From NCBI GenBank assembly GCA_035542155.1, contig DATKLX010000187.1, positions 1 through 26,098 of the forward strand: 26,098 bases of DNA, given 5' to 3'. Position 1 is the stretch's first letter; each line of letters starts with the position of its first letter. The notes under the pieces were generated by a model. It was not told the DNA's origin, did no database searches, and saw nothing but the letters and a program-made list of their open reading frames with translations. Positions 1-7,509 of the stretch are shown piece by piece. The DNA comes from DATKLX01 sp035542155. GTDB taxonomy: Bacteria > Chloroflexota > Anaerolineae > Anaerolineales > Anaerolineaceae. Made by a program: the position numbers and the translations under genes.

Positions 1-138
1 TTTGCCCAAAAACGCCAATTGATTGAATGGTTGGTTGATCGGGTGATTGTGTCAGATAACGATGTGGAAATTCGGTATGTGGTTCCTACCCATCCAGAAG
101 ATCCACACATCCCTTTTTGTCAATTGCGTTCAGACTAT
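1..138 (+). pseudogene. Serine recombinase, C-terminal remnant (5' end outside window)
   Basis: The frame is open from base 1. It reads through the element LIEWLVDRVIVSDNDVEIRY, then a proline-containing turn and FCQLRSDY, which is the usual extreme C-terminus of large serine recombinases of the resolvase/recombinase/zinc-ribbon family. Family members normally stop within a few residues of this element. Here the frame runs on without sense to a stop at 295-297, because sequence from about 137 belongs to a different gene in another frame (a transposase tail). The recombinase is therefore cut at its very end and joined to foreign DNA. Its catalytic domain would lie left of the window, so whether the enzyme is still active cannot be judged here. 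Confidence 0.6.
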
Positions 139-460
139 CGAGTTCAATTTTCGAGATGCCAGACAGTTCTGGGGCTTGGAAGACTTTATGAATGTGAACC
201 AAACGGCTGTTACCAATGCGGCTCAACTGTCTCTGTTTATGGTGAATGTATCGCAATTGTTAATGAGCAAGTTTCGGCAATCCGATCCCGATTTTAGCGT
301 TCTTGATCTGAAAGCCTATTTTCGAGGATGCAAATATGCGACTGAGTTGATAAAAATGCTTCCACAAAAACCCGATGCTATTTTTATTTCCCAGCTATTT
401 CAAAGAATTGCCACTTTAGGTAGCATTCATACCGCTAAATTTCCCATTCCATCCGGCTAA
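137..460 (+). pseudogene. DDE transposase, C-terminal remnant
   Basis: From about 137 this frame reads IEFNFRDARQFWGLEDFMNV and continues through TNAAQLSLFMVNVSQLL and FSVLDLKAYFRG to a stop at 458-460. The FRDARQFWGLEDF block followed by NAA.LSLFMVN resembles the C-terminal part of DDE transposases, including the region of the third catalytic acidic residue (E in GLEDF). Everything upstream of 137 in this frame is non-family sequence, so only about the last 107 residues remain and the catalytic core is missing. The remnant lies downstream of, and in a different frame from, the recombinase tail. An imperfect hairpin (arms 514-519 and 537-542) lies 53 bases after the stop and may be the old end or terminator of the element. 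I cannot assign the IS family. Confidence 0.6.
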
Positions 461-613
461 TTGGCGAAGGTATTGATCAAGGCGATAAAAAAAATTCAAG
501 ACTTAACCAACAAAGAGGTACTCGGAATAACCGGGCACCTCTCACGTATTTAGTAATTCTAGTGGCCGTCAAGTACCAAAACCTTCACCAATCTCCCCGT
601 TATTTGATGATTT

Positions 614-673
614 ATACTTTTTCCACGCTTACGATGGATTCCAATACTTTTTCCACGGATAAAATGGATTCTT
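614..673. repeat. Two-unit 30-bp degenerate tandem repeat
   Basis: ATACTTTTTCCACG occurs at 614-627 and again at 644-657. ATGGATTC follows in each unit at 634-641 and 664-671, so both landmarks repeat with a period of exactly 30 bases. A partial third copy (TTCCACGCTT) begins at 672. The core CTTTTTCCACGCT appears once more at 1223-1235, at the point where the IS1182-type transposase frame is broken. Confidence 0.7.
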
Positions 674-727
674 CCACGCTTGGACCGTCAAAAAGGCCAT
701 AAATTCACGATTCTATTCTACGCTTAC

Positions 728-758
728 GCTAGACAGCACAAGTATTATGCTGTCTAGC
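728..758. repeat. Perfect inverted repeat, 11-bp arms
   Basis: GCTAGACAGCA (728-738) is the exact reverse complement of TGCTGTCTAGC (748-758), with a 9-nt A+T-rich loop. It lies about 135 bases beyond the stop of the IS1182-type transposase remnant, near the place where an IS end is expected. It could be a terminal structure of that element or a transcription-blocking hairpin. Confidence 0.6.
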
Positions 759-894
759 AGTCTGTCGGAGAGACAGTGATTTTCTTGACCCAAACTGCCC
801 CACAGGGCCGAAAAGGGCGATGATTACGGCATAAAAGGCAAAAGAGAGCATGTTTCAAAAGCACTCCTCCCTTTTCTGGCTGGTTTCCGATGCA

Positions 895-1230
895 CTAAAT
901 CAGCCCCTTGGCGAGATACAAAGTATGAATGCGCTTGAGATTGAACGCCAGACACACCAGGCACCACTCTCCCGCCGCAGCCTTCAGCCCACGTAAGGAA
1001 AATTGGCGGAACCCCAAGATCTCCTTGATGATCCCGATCACGGGTTCCACGGTACATTTGCGCAAACGATAGATGGCCTGCCCGATCTCGGTCTGGAGCT
1101 TGTAGGCCATTTTGACCTTCGCGCTCGCGTCTTCGGCAGGGGATTCTGGCTGGTCTTGAAAAAATGTGTGCCAATCCCGATGATGGGGTTCTCGTCCCGT
1201 GGCAATATAGGCTTCGATCCCTCTTTTTCC
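895..1230 (-). pseudogene. IS1182-type transposase, 5'-truncated C-terminal fragment
   Basis: On the minus strand a continuous frame reads KRGIEAYIATGREPHHRDW, then an acidic linker, MAYKLQTEIGQAIYRLRKCT, VEPVIGIIKEILGFRQF, SLRGL and GEWCLVCLAFNLKRI before a stop at 895-897. These are the C-terminal landmarks of DDE transposases of the IS1182 group: the YIATGR block, then the RK.TVEPVFGIIK signature with its catalytic Glu, then the GLxxxxGEW.LvcLayNLkR tail. Only about 111 residues survive. Immediately upstream (at about 1232) the frame meets a TAG, at a sequence matching the 30-bp repeat motif found at 614-680, so the 5' part has been deleted or replaced. It cannot encode an active transposase. 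Confidence 0.8.
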
Positions 1231-1417
1231 ACGCTATCGTCACAGGAATTTTCCTTCTATAATATAGGATATTTATGATTGATTTTAGCTATTTTCGGTG
1301 TTACTATGAAAGATAATCATTAGAAATGCTCTCGGAAAACAAACGCCCGGAGCGAAAAAAGGGAACAGATTTTTTGGGATGACGAAATTCTGAACAGGGT
1401 TGGAAGAGAGGGGTGGA

Positions 1418-2389
1418 ATGATGGAAGCGAAAAATCAAAACGGGAAAAAATGGTATTCTGATCTTTCCAGCAGTTGGGGTTCTTTCTTGTCCGTTTCCCT
1501 GAATCCTCTGGTGATCATATTTTTTCTTGTCTCTTTGTTGCTCCTATTTTTTTCATCCAGACAAACTGATCCTCAACTCACGATCCTATTAACTTTGATG
1601 TTAAGCGTAATTACGAGTTTATTGGGTGGTATTGTTGCAAGTAAATGGGGTGACTTAACCCAGGAAAAAGTACTGCTGACCCGTGGAAAATCTGCAAACA
1701 GAAATCTTCAATTATTACTTGAAAGATCCATATCGCTTGAGAAAAGAGTACTGGTTTATTTGACCCGGTTTTCCGATAATGATTATCGAGGAAATATAAC
1801 CCCTGAGGTGTTAGTCACTTATTTTGAGGAGACCATCCAGGAGTGCTTATCCATAGAAAATTTTATCGTCAATTCGATACAAGATTGGACTGATATTTTG
1901 CCTGAAGCAGATATTAAATCTGTCATAAGCTATATCCAGGAACAGAAAAACAAAGTCGAAGAATATCAAAATAAATTAGAAATGGTTACCAGGGAATTGA
2001 GCATGAGTATCGAGCAAAACACAGAATCGAGCGCCAAGGCAGCATCTTTGTTGGAGGAGAGGAATAAACTGATCACGGAAATTAATCAGATGCGTGAAAA
2101 TATGCAGATTTCTGCATCAAGAACCGGGGTAGCAAATATCCCCAGTTCATTTTTATCCGGCGGCACAGCAACCACAAACGCCATGTTCAATCATACTGAA
2201 ATCGATTTAAGATCTCAATATGACCTAAATGTTGCCCTTCAAAAGGATACCCAGCTTGGCTCCAAAATCAATAATGCAATGACTACGTTCCACGAGATCC
2301 CAGAAGAGATTATTCGTCCGTCATCTGCAGCCAATAAGGCCGTTGAGGTAGAAAAGGCAAGTGTTAAGAAAACACGCAGTAATGGCTGA
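1418..2389 (+). CDS. Two-helix membrane protein with cytoplasmic coiled coil, unknown function
   Basis: I do not recognise this 323-residue protein. The start is the first of two tandem ATGs, preceded by the purine-rich AGAGAGGGGTGG. A TTG at 1400 would extend it by six codons but has no ribosome binding site. Two hydrophobic segments lie near the N-terminus (about residues 24-46 and 55-77), followed by a long soluble part. Residues from about 175 to 235 (QEQKNKVEEYQNKLEMVTRE onward) have heptad-like spacing and look like a coiled coil. The C-terminus is low-complexity and polar. Base use is visibly A+T-richer than in the flanking genes, and it sits beside transposase remnants, which suggests recent acquisition. 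It converges with the serine hydrolase gene, leaving only 12 bases between the stops. A scaffold or sensor role would be a guess. Confidence 0.75.
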   Translation: MMEAKNQNGKKWYSDLSSSWGSFLSVSLNPLVIIFFLVSLLLLFFSSRQTDPQLTILLTLMLSVITSLLGGIVASKWGDLTQEKVLLTRGKSANRNLQLLLERSISLEKRVLVYLTRFSDNDYRGNITPEVLVTYFEETIQECLSIENFIVNSIQDWTDILPEADIKSVISYIQEQKNKVEEYQNKLEMVTRELSMSIEQNTESSAKAASLLEERNKLITEINQMRENMQISASRTGVANIPSSFLSGGTATTNAMFNHTEIDLRSQYDLNVALQKDTQLGSKINNAMTTFHEIPEEIIRPSSAANKAVEVEKASVKKTRSNG

Positions 2390-2401
2390 AGATTTTATCG
2401 C

Positions 2402-3922
2402 TCACTCGAGTGAACCCGCCAGCTTCATTTCCACGCCGGAGATATTCTCACGGCGGGTGATCCGCAGGCTGCTGGCAATAAACTGGATGGTATATTCCAC
2501 ATCCATCATCTGGCCGGTATAGATATCCTGGATCAGGAGGGTATCCTCGCTGACCCACTGGCCGCGCACTCCGTGGGGGAAGATCGGATCGGTGCCCGGA
2601 ACGTAGCGGAAGACGTTATCCATCCCGATCAGAAGTGTGGACCCGTCGACAGTTGCCTGGGCTTCCTCGGCGCCATCCTTGAAGGTGAAAACGATCTGGC
2701 GCCAGCCAAGGGGATTATCGGCGAGAGTAAAAGTTTTTCCAGAGATCGCTGCGGCAACGGAGGGCAGGGGTTGAACGGCGCGCTTCGGTTGGGCCAGGGC
2801 CGCAACGCCAGCCTGGTAACGGGACAGAGCGGTGGGATTGGCCTGCAGAGGCCGGCCAGATTTCACCGCCGGGAGGATATACTGGTTGAGAAACTTCTCG
2901 AGGGGGATATAGTCGGCGTTGTTACTGGCGGGAAGGCCCGCGGTGAAAACTACGACCAGATTCTCGGCCGGGAAGACAAATATATGCTCCCCACCGCGCC
3001 CCAACGCGGAAAAATACTTCCGGTGCGGATCGATTGTCCACAGGTAACCGTAGCCGTTGCCGTCATTCTTCTGGATATGTGTAATCGTCGAATCGCGCAC
3101 CCAGCCTGGGGAGATGATCGCCTTTCCGTCCCATTTTCCCTGGTTGAGGATCAAGAATCCGAACTTCGCCATCTCGGCCGGGGTGAGGGCGAGACCGTAG
3201 CCGCCGATCGTAATCTCCTGTGGATCCGAAGGCCAGCGCTGCTCGGGAATGGGATCGATGCCCAGTGGGGCGAAGAGGTTTTGATTGGCAAACTCACGCG
3301 CGGTCATCCCGGTGGATTTCTGAAGGATCGCGGAAAGGAGATGTACCTGGTCGGTGCAGTAGTTGAAGCGGCGCCCCGGGGGATCGACAACCGGCTGATT
3401 GAGCACGTAGTCCACCCAATTCGCGCCCGGTTTCAGCATGGTTGTGCCGGGGGCCGGGTTTTCCTGGCAGGCGATCCCGGTGGTGAGGGTGAGCAGGTTT
3501 TCGAGGGTGATCTCTTTTTTATCCGGCGCGAGGTTTGGGAAGAAATCATTGAGGGGCTGGTGAACGTTTTTAATGGAGCCGCGATCGATGGCGATACCGA
3601 CCAGGGCGCTGACCACCGATTTGGTCACGGAGGCGATCCAATGGGGTTGGCTGGCCGTGTAGGGATAGGGATAGATCTCACTGACCAGGTAGCCATTGCG
3701 GACGACCAGCAGGCTGTGGAGCTTGAGCTGGTCCGCCTGGATCTGCTCGACCATTTGCGCCAGGAGCTGCGAGTCCATCCCCTGCTCTTCGGGGGTGGTG
3801 GTCTTCCAGCCCTGGGTGGGCCAATAGGCTGGCGAAACGGGCTGACTGGCTGACCCGGCGCAGGACGCCAGGAAAACCACCAGGAAGCAGACAGCGATCC
3901 AGCTTCGACATGTTGCGTTCAT
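2402..3922 (-). CDS. Lipoprotein serine hydrolase, beta-lactamase class C / penicillin-binding-like
   Basis: This is a 506-residue exported serine hydrolase of the class C beta-lactamase/DD-peptidase/esterase fold. The chosen start gives a lipoprotein signal, MNATCRSWIAVCFLVVFLAS followed by Cys21, and has GGAG nine bases upstream; the longer frame to 4003 has neither. Family motifs are the nucleophile S98-V-T-K101 (SxxK), Y188 in the motif usually written YxN (here Y-C-T), and the late GRGG at 308-311 where other members have HxG or KTG. The catalytic domain ends near residue 350. About 150 further residues form a beta-rich C-terminal extension of the sort seen in many uncharacterised members. 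The Asn-to-Thr change in the second motif argues for an esterase or peptidase rather than a drug-hydrolysing lactamase. The substrate is unknown. It is divergent from the sigma/propeller gene. Confidence 0.9.
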   Translation of the reverse strand: MNATCRSWIAVCFLVVFLASCAGSASQPVSPAYWPTQGWKTTTPEEQGMDSQLLAQMVEQIQADQLKLHSLLVVRNGYLVSEIYPYPYTASQPHWIASVTKSVVSALVGIAIDRGSIKNVHQPLNDFFPNLAPDKKEITLENLLTLTTGIACQENPAPGTTMLKPGANWVDYVLNQPVVDPPGRRFNYCTDQVHLLSAILQKSTGMTAREFANQNLFAPLGIDPIPEQRWPSDPQEITIGGYGLALTPAEMAKFGFLILNQGKWDGKAIISPGWVRDSTITHIQKNDGNGYGYLWTIDPHRKYFSALGRGGEHIFVFPAENLVVVFTAGLPASNNADYIPLEKFLNQYILPAVKSGRPLQANPTALSRYQAGVAALAQPKRAVQPLPSVAAAISGKTFTLADNPLGWRQIVFTFKDGAEEAQATVDGSTLLIGMDNVFRYVPGTDPIFPHGVRGQWVSEDTLLIQDIYTGQMMDVEYTIQFIASSLRITRRENISGVEMKLAGSLE

Positions 3923-3936
3923 GATGTTAAACTCCA

Positions 3937-3964
3937 AGAGCCGGGTTCGCCGACGCCCGGCTCT
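3937..3964 (-). promoter_or_regulatory. Leader hairpin abutting the ribosome binding site of the serine hydrolase
   Basis: Nine-bp arms (AGAGCCGGG at 37-45 of the 3900 block and CCCGGCTCT at 3956-3964) form a GC-rich hairpin in the 5' leader. On the mRNA its 3' arm ends directly before TTGGAG, so the stem may limit ribosome access. Confidence 0.4.
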
Positions 3965-4004
3965 CTTCATAAGGAGGAGAAGAAAAGAGTTTTGCCCTGT
4001 CATC

Positions 4005-4013
4005 AGTTTAGCA
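4005..4013 (-). promoter_or_regulatory. Extended -10 promoter for the serine hydrolase
   Basis: On the minus strand TGCTAAACT reads as an extended -10 (TGn plus TAAACT) about 80 bases upstream of the start. No good -35 is present. The same TGCTAnnnT form occurs before three other genes in this window. Confidence 0.35.
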
Positions 4014-4106
4014 CGGGGCGGTGCGGTTTGCTTGACGATTAACCGATGACTTCCCTCCGATTGCGGAATGCGTAGCGGAGCCCGAACTCCAGGTTGAATT
4101 ACTTCG

Positions 4107-4115
4107 TGCTACACT
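4107..4115 (+). promoter_or_regulatory. Extended -10 promoter for the sigma/propeller gene, probably leaderless
   Basis: TGCTACACT (extended -10) is followed by only seven bases before the ATG at 4123. A start about 7 bases after the -10 would put the first transcribed base at or next to the A of ATG, and no Shine-Dalgarno sequence precedes that ATG. Confidence 0.4.
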
Positions 4116-4122
4116 TAAGCCG

Positions 4123-7100
4123 ATGGAACCGGTGGAGAAGGGATGGAAGTTCCCATGTGAGATCGATTTGAACAGCCCGCAGTTGATCGAAGGACTGTGG
4201 GCGCGTTCTCCGGCGGCGTTCGCCTGCCTGTTTCGCCTGACGGCGGCGTGGGTGTACCGCTACCACCTGGTGCGCAGCGGGGATACGCTCGAGGCGCAGG
4301 AACGGACAGCGACGACGTTCCAGGCCGCGATCGAGTGGATGGCGGCCTACCAGCCAAATCAGGAAGGATTGCTGACCTGGCTGTTCAGGCTGGCGCGGCG
4401 GAGCCAGATGGGCGTCCATCGGCGCGTGTCCGCTCCGCCAGTGATGGGGGCAAGCGGACCGGCGGCGGAGGAACAGGCCGTGCGGACTTTGCAGGCGGTG
4501 CAGGTGAGCGGCGTGCTGCGCGGGCTGCGCTCTGAACGGGCGGAAGCGTTAGCGCTGCACCTGTTCGGCGGGCTGGACCCAGCGGAAACCGGGCGCGTCC
4601 TGGGCAAGTCCAGGGCAGCGGTCGAGAAGATTCTACGCGGCGGTCTGGCGGATCTGCAGGACCAGGCGCTGGCCTTTGGCGCGCCGGGCGCGGCGAGTCC
4701 GGAGGAACTCGCCGGGCGACTGGCCGGGCTGGCTGCCGGGCTGCAGACCGACACAGCATTCACATCCGGCCTGTGGGCCAGGCTGGAGCGAGATCTGCTC
4801 AGCCAGCGGAGCGGCAGGCCGGCCTGGCAGGGTTGGCTGGCCGAACTGGGGTTCCGGGCGCGGACCCTGCTCACCTCGCGGGTATTTACCGGGCTGGTCA
4901 TCGCGGCCCTGCTGACCGGCGGGCTGGCTGCCAGCCTGAGCTTAATCCCGCAGACGACGCGCGAGCCGCCCCCGCCGGCGCAGCCCACCGAGGAGGGCGT
5001 GCTCTCCGCACCCAATTCGGCGGGAGGATACCTGGTGCCGCCGCCGCTGGCGGTCTGCCAGGAATGGCAGCGACGCCTGGCCAGCAGGCTGCAATTGGAG
5101 ATCGATCTCGTCCCGATCGTGTACATCCACAACCGGGGCGATTACGGCAATGATACCTACGGCACCGGCTGCCAGTTGAAGGCCAGCGGGGATGGGTCGA
5201 ACTTCGGCAGCACGCAGGAGATGAGCGACCGGGTCGAGGCGATTCTCAACGCGGAGGCGAGGTTCAAGACCGCCACCTCCACCCGAGGGCTGCCGTATAT
5301 CATGGAGCCCGCTGAAATCCAGGATTGGTACGGCAGCGGCGCAGTCTACTCCAACCAGGAGCTGAGAGCCATCGTGACGGTCGGCTGGCGCCCTTCCCAG
5401 GCGGCCGAGAGGCTGTGCAACCCGGGAATGGCAGAGGCGCAGTGCGCGCTGCACCCGGCCGACAGGCTGTTCCACCTGAGCATCCTGCTCGGCGCGGACC
5501 TGTTCCACCCGGTGGTGGAACGATTCATCCAGCGCTGGGAGCAAGGGCAGAACTCGGCCACGGAGCTGTTCTCCACGGGGCTGCTGGCGCGGCTGCCCAA
5601 CGCGGCAGCGCTCGACCGACTGGCCGGCCTCGAACGGAACAAGATCCCTTCTCCAGGGCTGTCGTGGCAGGTGATCGCCAACAGCGGGGACGCGGCTCGG
5701 GTCGAGCTGGTCCTGTGGGACGGGCCGCCCGCTCACGCCACAACCCACGCGCTGGCGACGCTTCAAATGCTGCTCAAACCGACAGAGCCGGAGAGCAGCG
5801 CGTGGCAGATCACGGACCTGATCCACGGGGTATTCTTCGCCCCCTCGGAGGACACGCTGGTCCTGGCGGACGAGCACGGGCAGGTCTACCTGCTCGACCT
5901 GAACACGCTGACCCGGCGGAACATCAGCGAGCGCGGGGTTTACTCGCCGGCGCCGGCCCTGGACCCGGTGGCGCAGAGCACGACCCACGCCTGGCTCTCG
6001 CCCGACGTGCAGCGGCTGCTGGTCTCCGGCGAGCGCGGGGCATGGTTGATCTGGCTGCAAAAACGAAGCGCGGTGATGATCGCGGGGCCGCTGGCCCAAG
6101 CGGCCTGGTCGCCGGACAGCCAACGCCTGGTGTATACGGAGACGGGCCCTTCGGCCGGGACGCTGGTGCTGTACACGACCGGCACGGGAAGCAGAGAGCT
6201 GGCCCGGATCGACCAGCCGGTGGTGGATATCGCCTGGTCGCCGCGGGGGGACCGGATCGCGGCAGCGGAACTGGCCTCGGCGACCAGCCAGCAGGAGACC
6301 CTGATCACCGCCGACCTGAACGTCTGGCTGATCGACGCGGCGAGCGGGCAGGCGGCCCAGGCAGCTAAGCTGGGCCGGGTGGCGTATTACTCGCCGCTGA
6401 CGCGCCTGCTGGCCTGGACGATCGATCAGAGCGAGGTCTGGCTGCTGCCGGCGCAGACCGCCATCCATCTTGCCGACGGGTCGCTGCGCCTGCTAGCGGC
6501 GCGGCCAGTCAACAACCAGAACGTCCCGATGCAGAACATCTTCCAAACGGTGCAGTACAGCCTGCTGGGGATGAGCTCGCCGTGGTTCGGGCAGCCGTCG
6601 ATCCAGATCCTCTCACCGGACCACGAGCACGCCGCGGGCGGGGTGCTCACCGCGGATGGCGAGGTCGATTACCTGGGGGTGAAGGAAGTCGACAAAGGGC
6701 AGGGCAGCTTTTCGGACAGCTATACCTGGTCGCACAGCGTGAGCGGGGTGCAGAGCCTGGCCTATACACTGGAAGGGAATAGCCTGATCGCGGCGCGAGG
6801 GGTCAACCGGCTGGGATCAATCTGGAGGTTTAACGCGCTGAGCGGCGACGGGCAGAAGATCGTCGAGGGAGCGGCGTACCTGGGGCTGCTCTCGCAGTTG
6901 CAGAAAAACAGCCTGCGCCTGGCGCCGGAGGTGAGGAAGACGCACCTGCCCGATCCACAGCCTGGGGAGACGTGGACCACCTTCTCGCTGGACCTGGACC
7001 CGAAGATGAGCTTCCAGGTGCCACCGGGGTGGGCGTGTGATACACGGCTGGATTATTACCAGGGGATCGCGACGATCCGCAACGTGGATTTTTCGGACCT

Positions 7101-7413
7101 CTTCGGCTGGGCGAGCCTGGACCAGAAAGACCTGATGATCGAGATGTATCTGGAAGACCTGTCGCACGACGATCCGGCCAGGCAGTGGCTGGTCCAAATC
7201 CAGGCCGATCGCAGCGGCGAGTGGGAGCAGGTCACGCTGGCAGGGCGAACCGCTTTCCGCATGGCCCACATCGGGCAGGGCCGGTCCCCACAGCGGATGA
7301 TCATCCCACTCGAAAAGGACCGCATGCTGCAGATCCTCAAGTACCCGGCGACCTCGGCGGAGGATGGGGTTTTCGAGCAGATCCTGGGGAGCATCCGGTT
7401 TCCGGGGGAGTAA
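4123..7413 (+). CDS. Membrane-tethered sigma-70-like protein with extracytoplasmic beta-propeller
   Basis: This 1096-residue protein joins three parts. Residues 20-101 resemble sigma region 2: SPAAFACLFRLTAAWVYRY, then EAQERTATTFQAAIEWMAAY and WLFRLARR, like the AxDlTqxtFlxa and WLfrIArn pattern of ECF sigma factors. Residues 130-178 resemble region 4, a helix-turn-helix with LFGGLDPAETGRVLGKSRAA then VEKILRGGLADL. A single hydrophobic helix spans 254-275, with Arg residues before it and a Pro-rich linker after it, so the rest should lie outside the membrane. Residues of about 560-800 hold blades with AAWSPDSQRLVY and IAWSPRGDRIAA, as in TolB/WD40-type propellers. The C-terminus (about 985-1096) starts SFQVPPGW, like small lipoprotein/PsbP-like domains. 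A plausible role is envelope sensing coupled to transcription, but DNA or RNA-polymerase binding is not shown. No partner anti-sigma gene is adjacent. Confidence 0.8.
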   Translation: MEPVEKGWKFPCEIDLNSPQLIEGLWARSPAAFACLFRLTAAWVYRYHLVRSGDTLEAQERTATTFQAAIEWMAAYQPNQEGLLTWLFRLARRSQMGVHRRVSAPPVMGASGPAAEEQAVRTLQAVQVSGVLRGLRSERAEALALHLFGGLDPAETGRVLGKSRAAVEKILRGGLADLQDQALAFGAPGAASPEELAGRLAGLAAGLQTDTAFTSGLWARLERDLLSQRSGRPAWQGWLAELGFRARTLLTSRVFTGLVIAALLTGGLAASLSLIPQTTREPPPPAQPTEEGVLSAPNSAGGYLVPPPLAVCQEWQRRLASRLQLEIDLVPIVYIHNRGDYGNDTYGTGCQLKASGDGSNFGSTQEMSDRVEAILNAEARFKTATSTRGLPYIMEPAEIQDWYGSGAVYSNQELRAIVTVGWRPSQAAERLCNPGMAEAQCALHPADRLFHLSILLGADLFHPVVERFIQRWEQGQNSATELFSTGLLARLPNAAALDRLAGLERNKIPSPGLSWQVIANSGDAARVELVLWDGPPAHATTHALATLQMLLKPTEPESSAWQITDLIHGVFFAPSEDTLVLADEHGQVYLLDLNTLTRRNISERGVYSPAPALDPVAQSTTHAWLSPDVQRLLVSGERGAWLIWLQKRSAVMIAGPLAQAAWSPDSQRLVYTETGPSAGTLVLYTTGTGSRELARIDQPVVDIAWSPRGDRIAAAELASATSQQETLITADLNVWLIDAASGQAAQAAKLGRVAYYSPLTRLLAWTIDQSEVWLLPAQTAIHLADGSLRLLAARPVNNQNVPMQNIFQTVQYSLLGMSSPWFGQPSIQILSPDHEHAAGGVLTADGEVDYLGVKEVDKGQGSFSDSYTWSHSVSGVQSLAYTLEGNSLIAARGVNRLGSIWRFNALSGDGQKIVEGAAYLGLLSQLQKNSLRLAPEVRKTHLPDPQPGETWTTFSLDLDPKMSFQVPPGWACDTRLDYYQGIATIRNVDFSDLFGWASLDQKDLMIEMYLEDLSHDDPARQWLVQIQADRSGEWEQVTLAGRTAFRMAHIGQGRSPQRMIIPLEKDRMLQILKYPATSAEDGVFEQILGSIRFPGE

Positions 7414-7509
7414 GGAAGTCATCCGGGGCCAGTAAATTGCAACCTTTCGGTATAGGAATCGTATATAGGATGAAAATTCATCTCCAATTGTTATAAAGGA
7501 TTCTGGGAC

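Larger units (their letters stand above)
461..894. other. Non-coding stretch between transposase remnants
   Basis: No convincing gene is visible on either strand. The stretch is A+T-rich and holds a hairpin with AGAGGT/ACCTCT arms at 514-542, a two-unit 30-bp tandem repeat at 614-673, an 11-bp-arm inverted repeat at 728-758 and, right after it, GTCTGTCGGAGAGACAG at 760-776. That last piece could be part of the outer end of the IS1182-type element whose transposase tail ends at 895. Confidence 0.5.

Noticed and set aside
614..680. Small CRISPR array
   Set aside because: Only two full units exist with a 30-bp period, leaving no room for spacers of normal length, and there are no cas genes. It is a short tandem repeat.
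2402..2413. Palindrome TCACTCGAGTGA at the convergent gene ends
   Set aside because: It is only 12 bp with no loop or T tract, and half of it is the stop codon region; chance is likely.
2573..3853. 426-codon plus-strand frame opposite the serine hydrolase
   Set aside because: It is the antisense of a gene with signal peptide, SxxK and ribosome binding site. Its own translation has no family features and it has no ribosome binding site.
4942..6468. 508-codon minus-strand frame opposite the sigma/propeller gene
   Set aside because: The product is Arg/Gln/Pro-rich, as expected from antisense of GC-rich coding DNA, while the plus frame shows clear domains.
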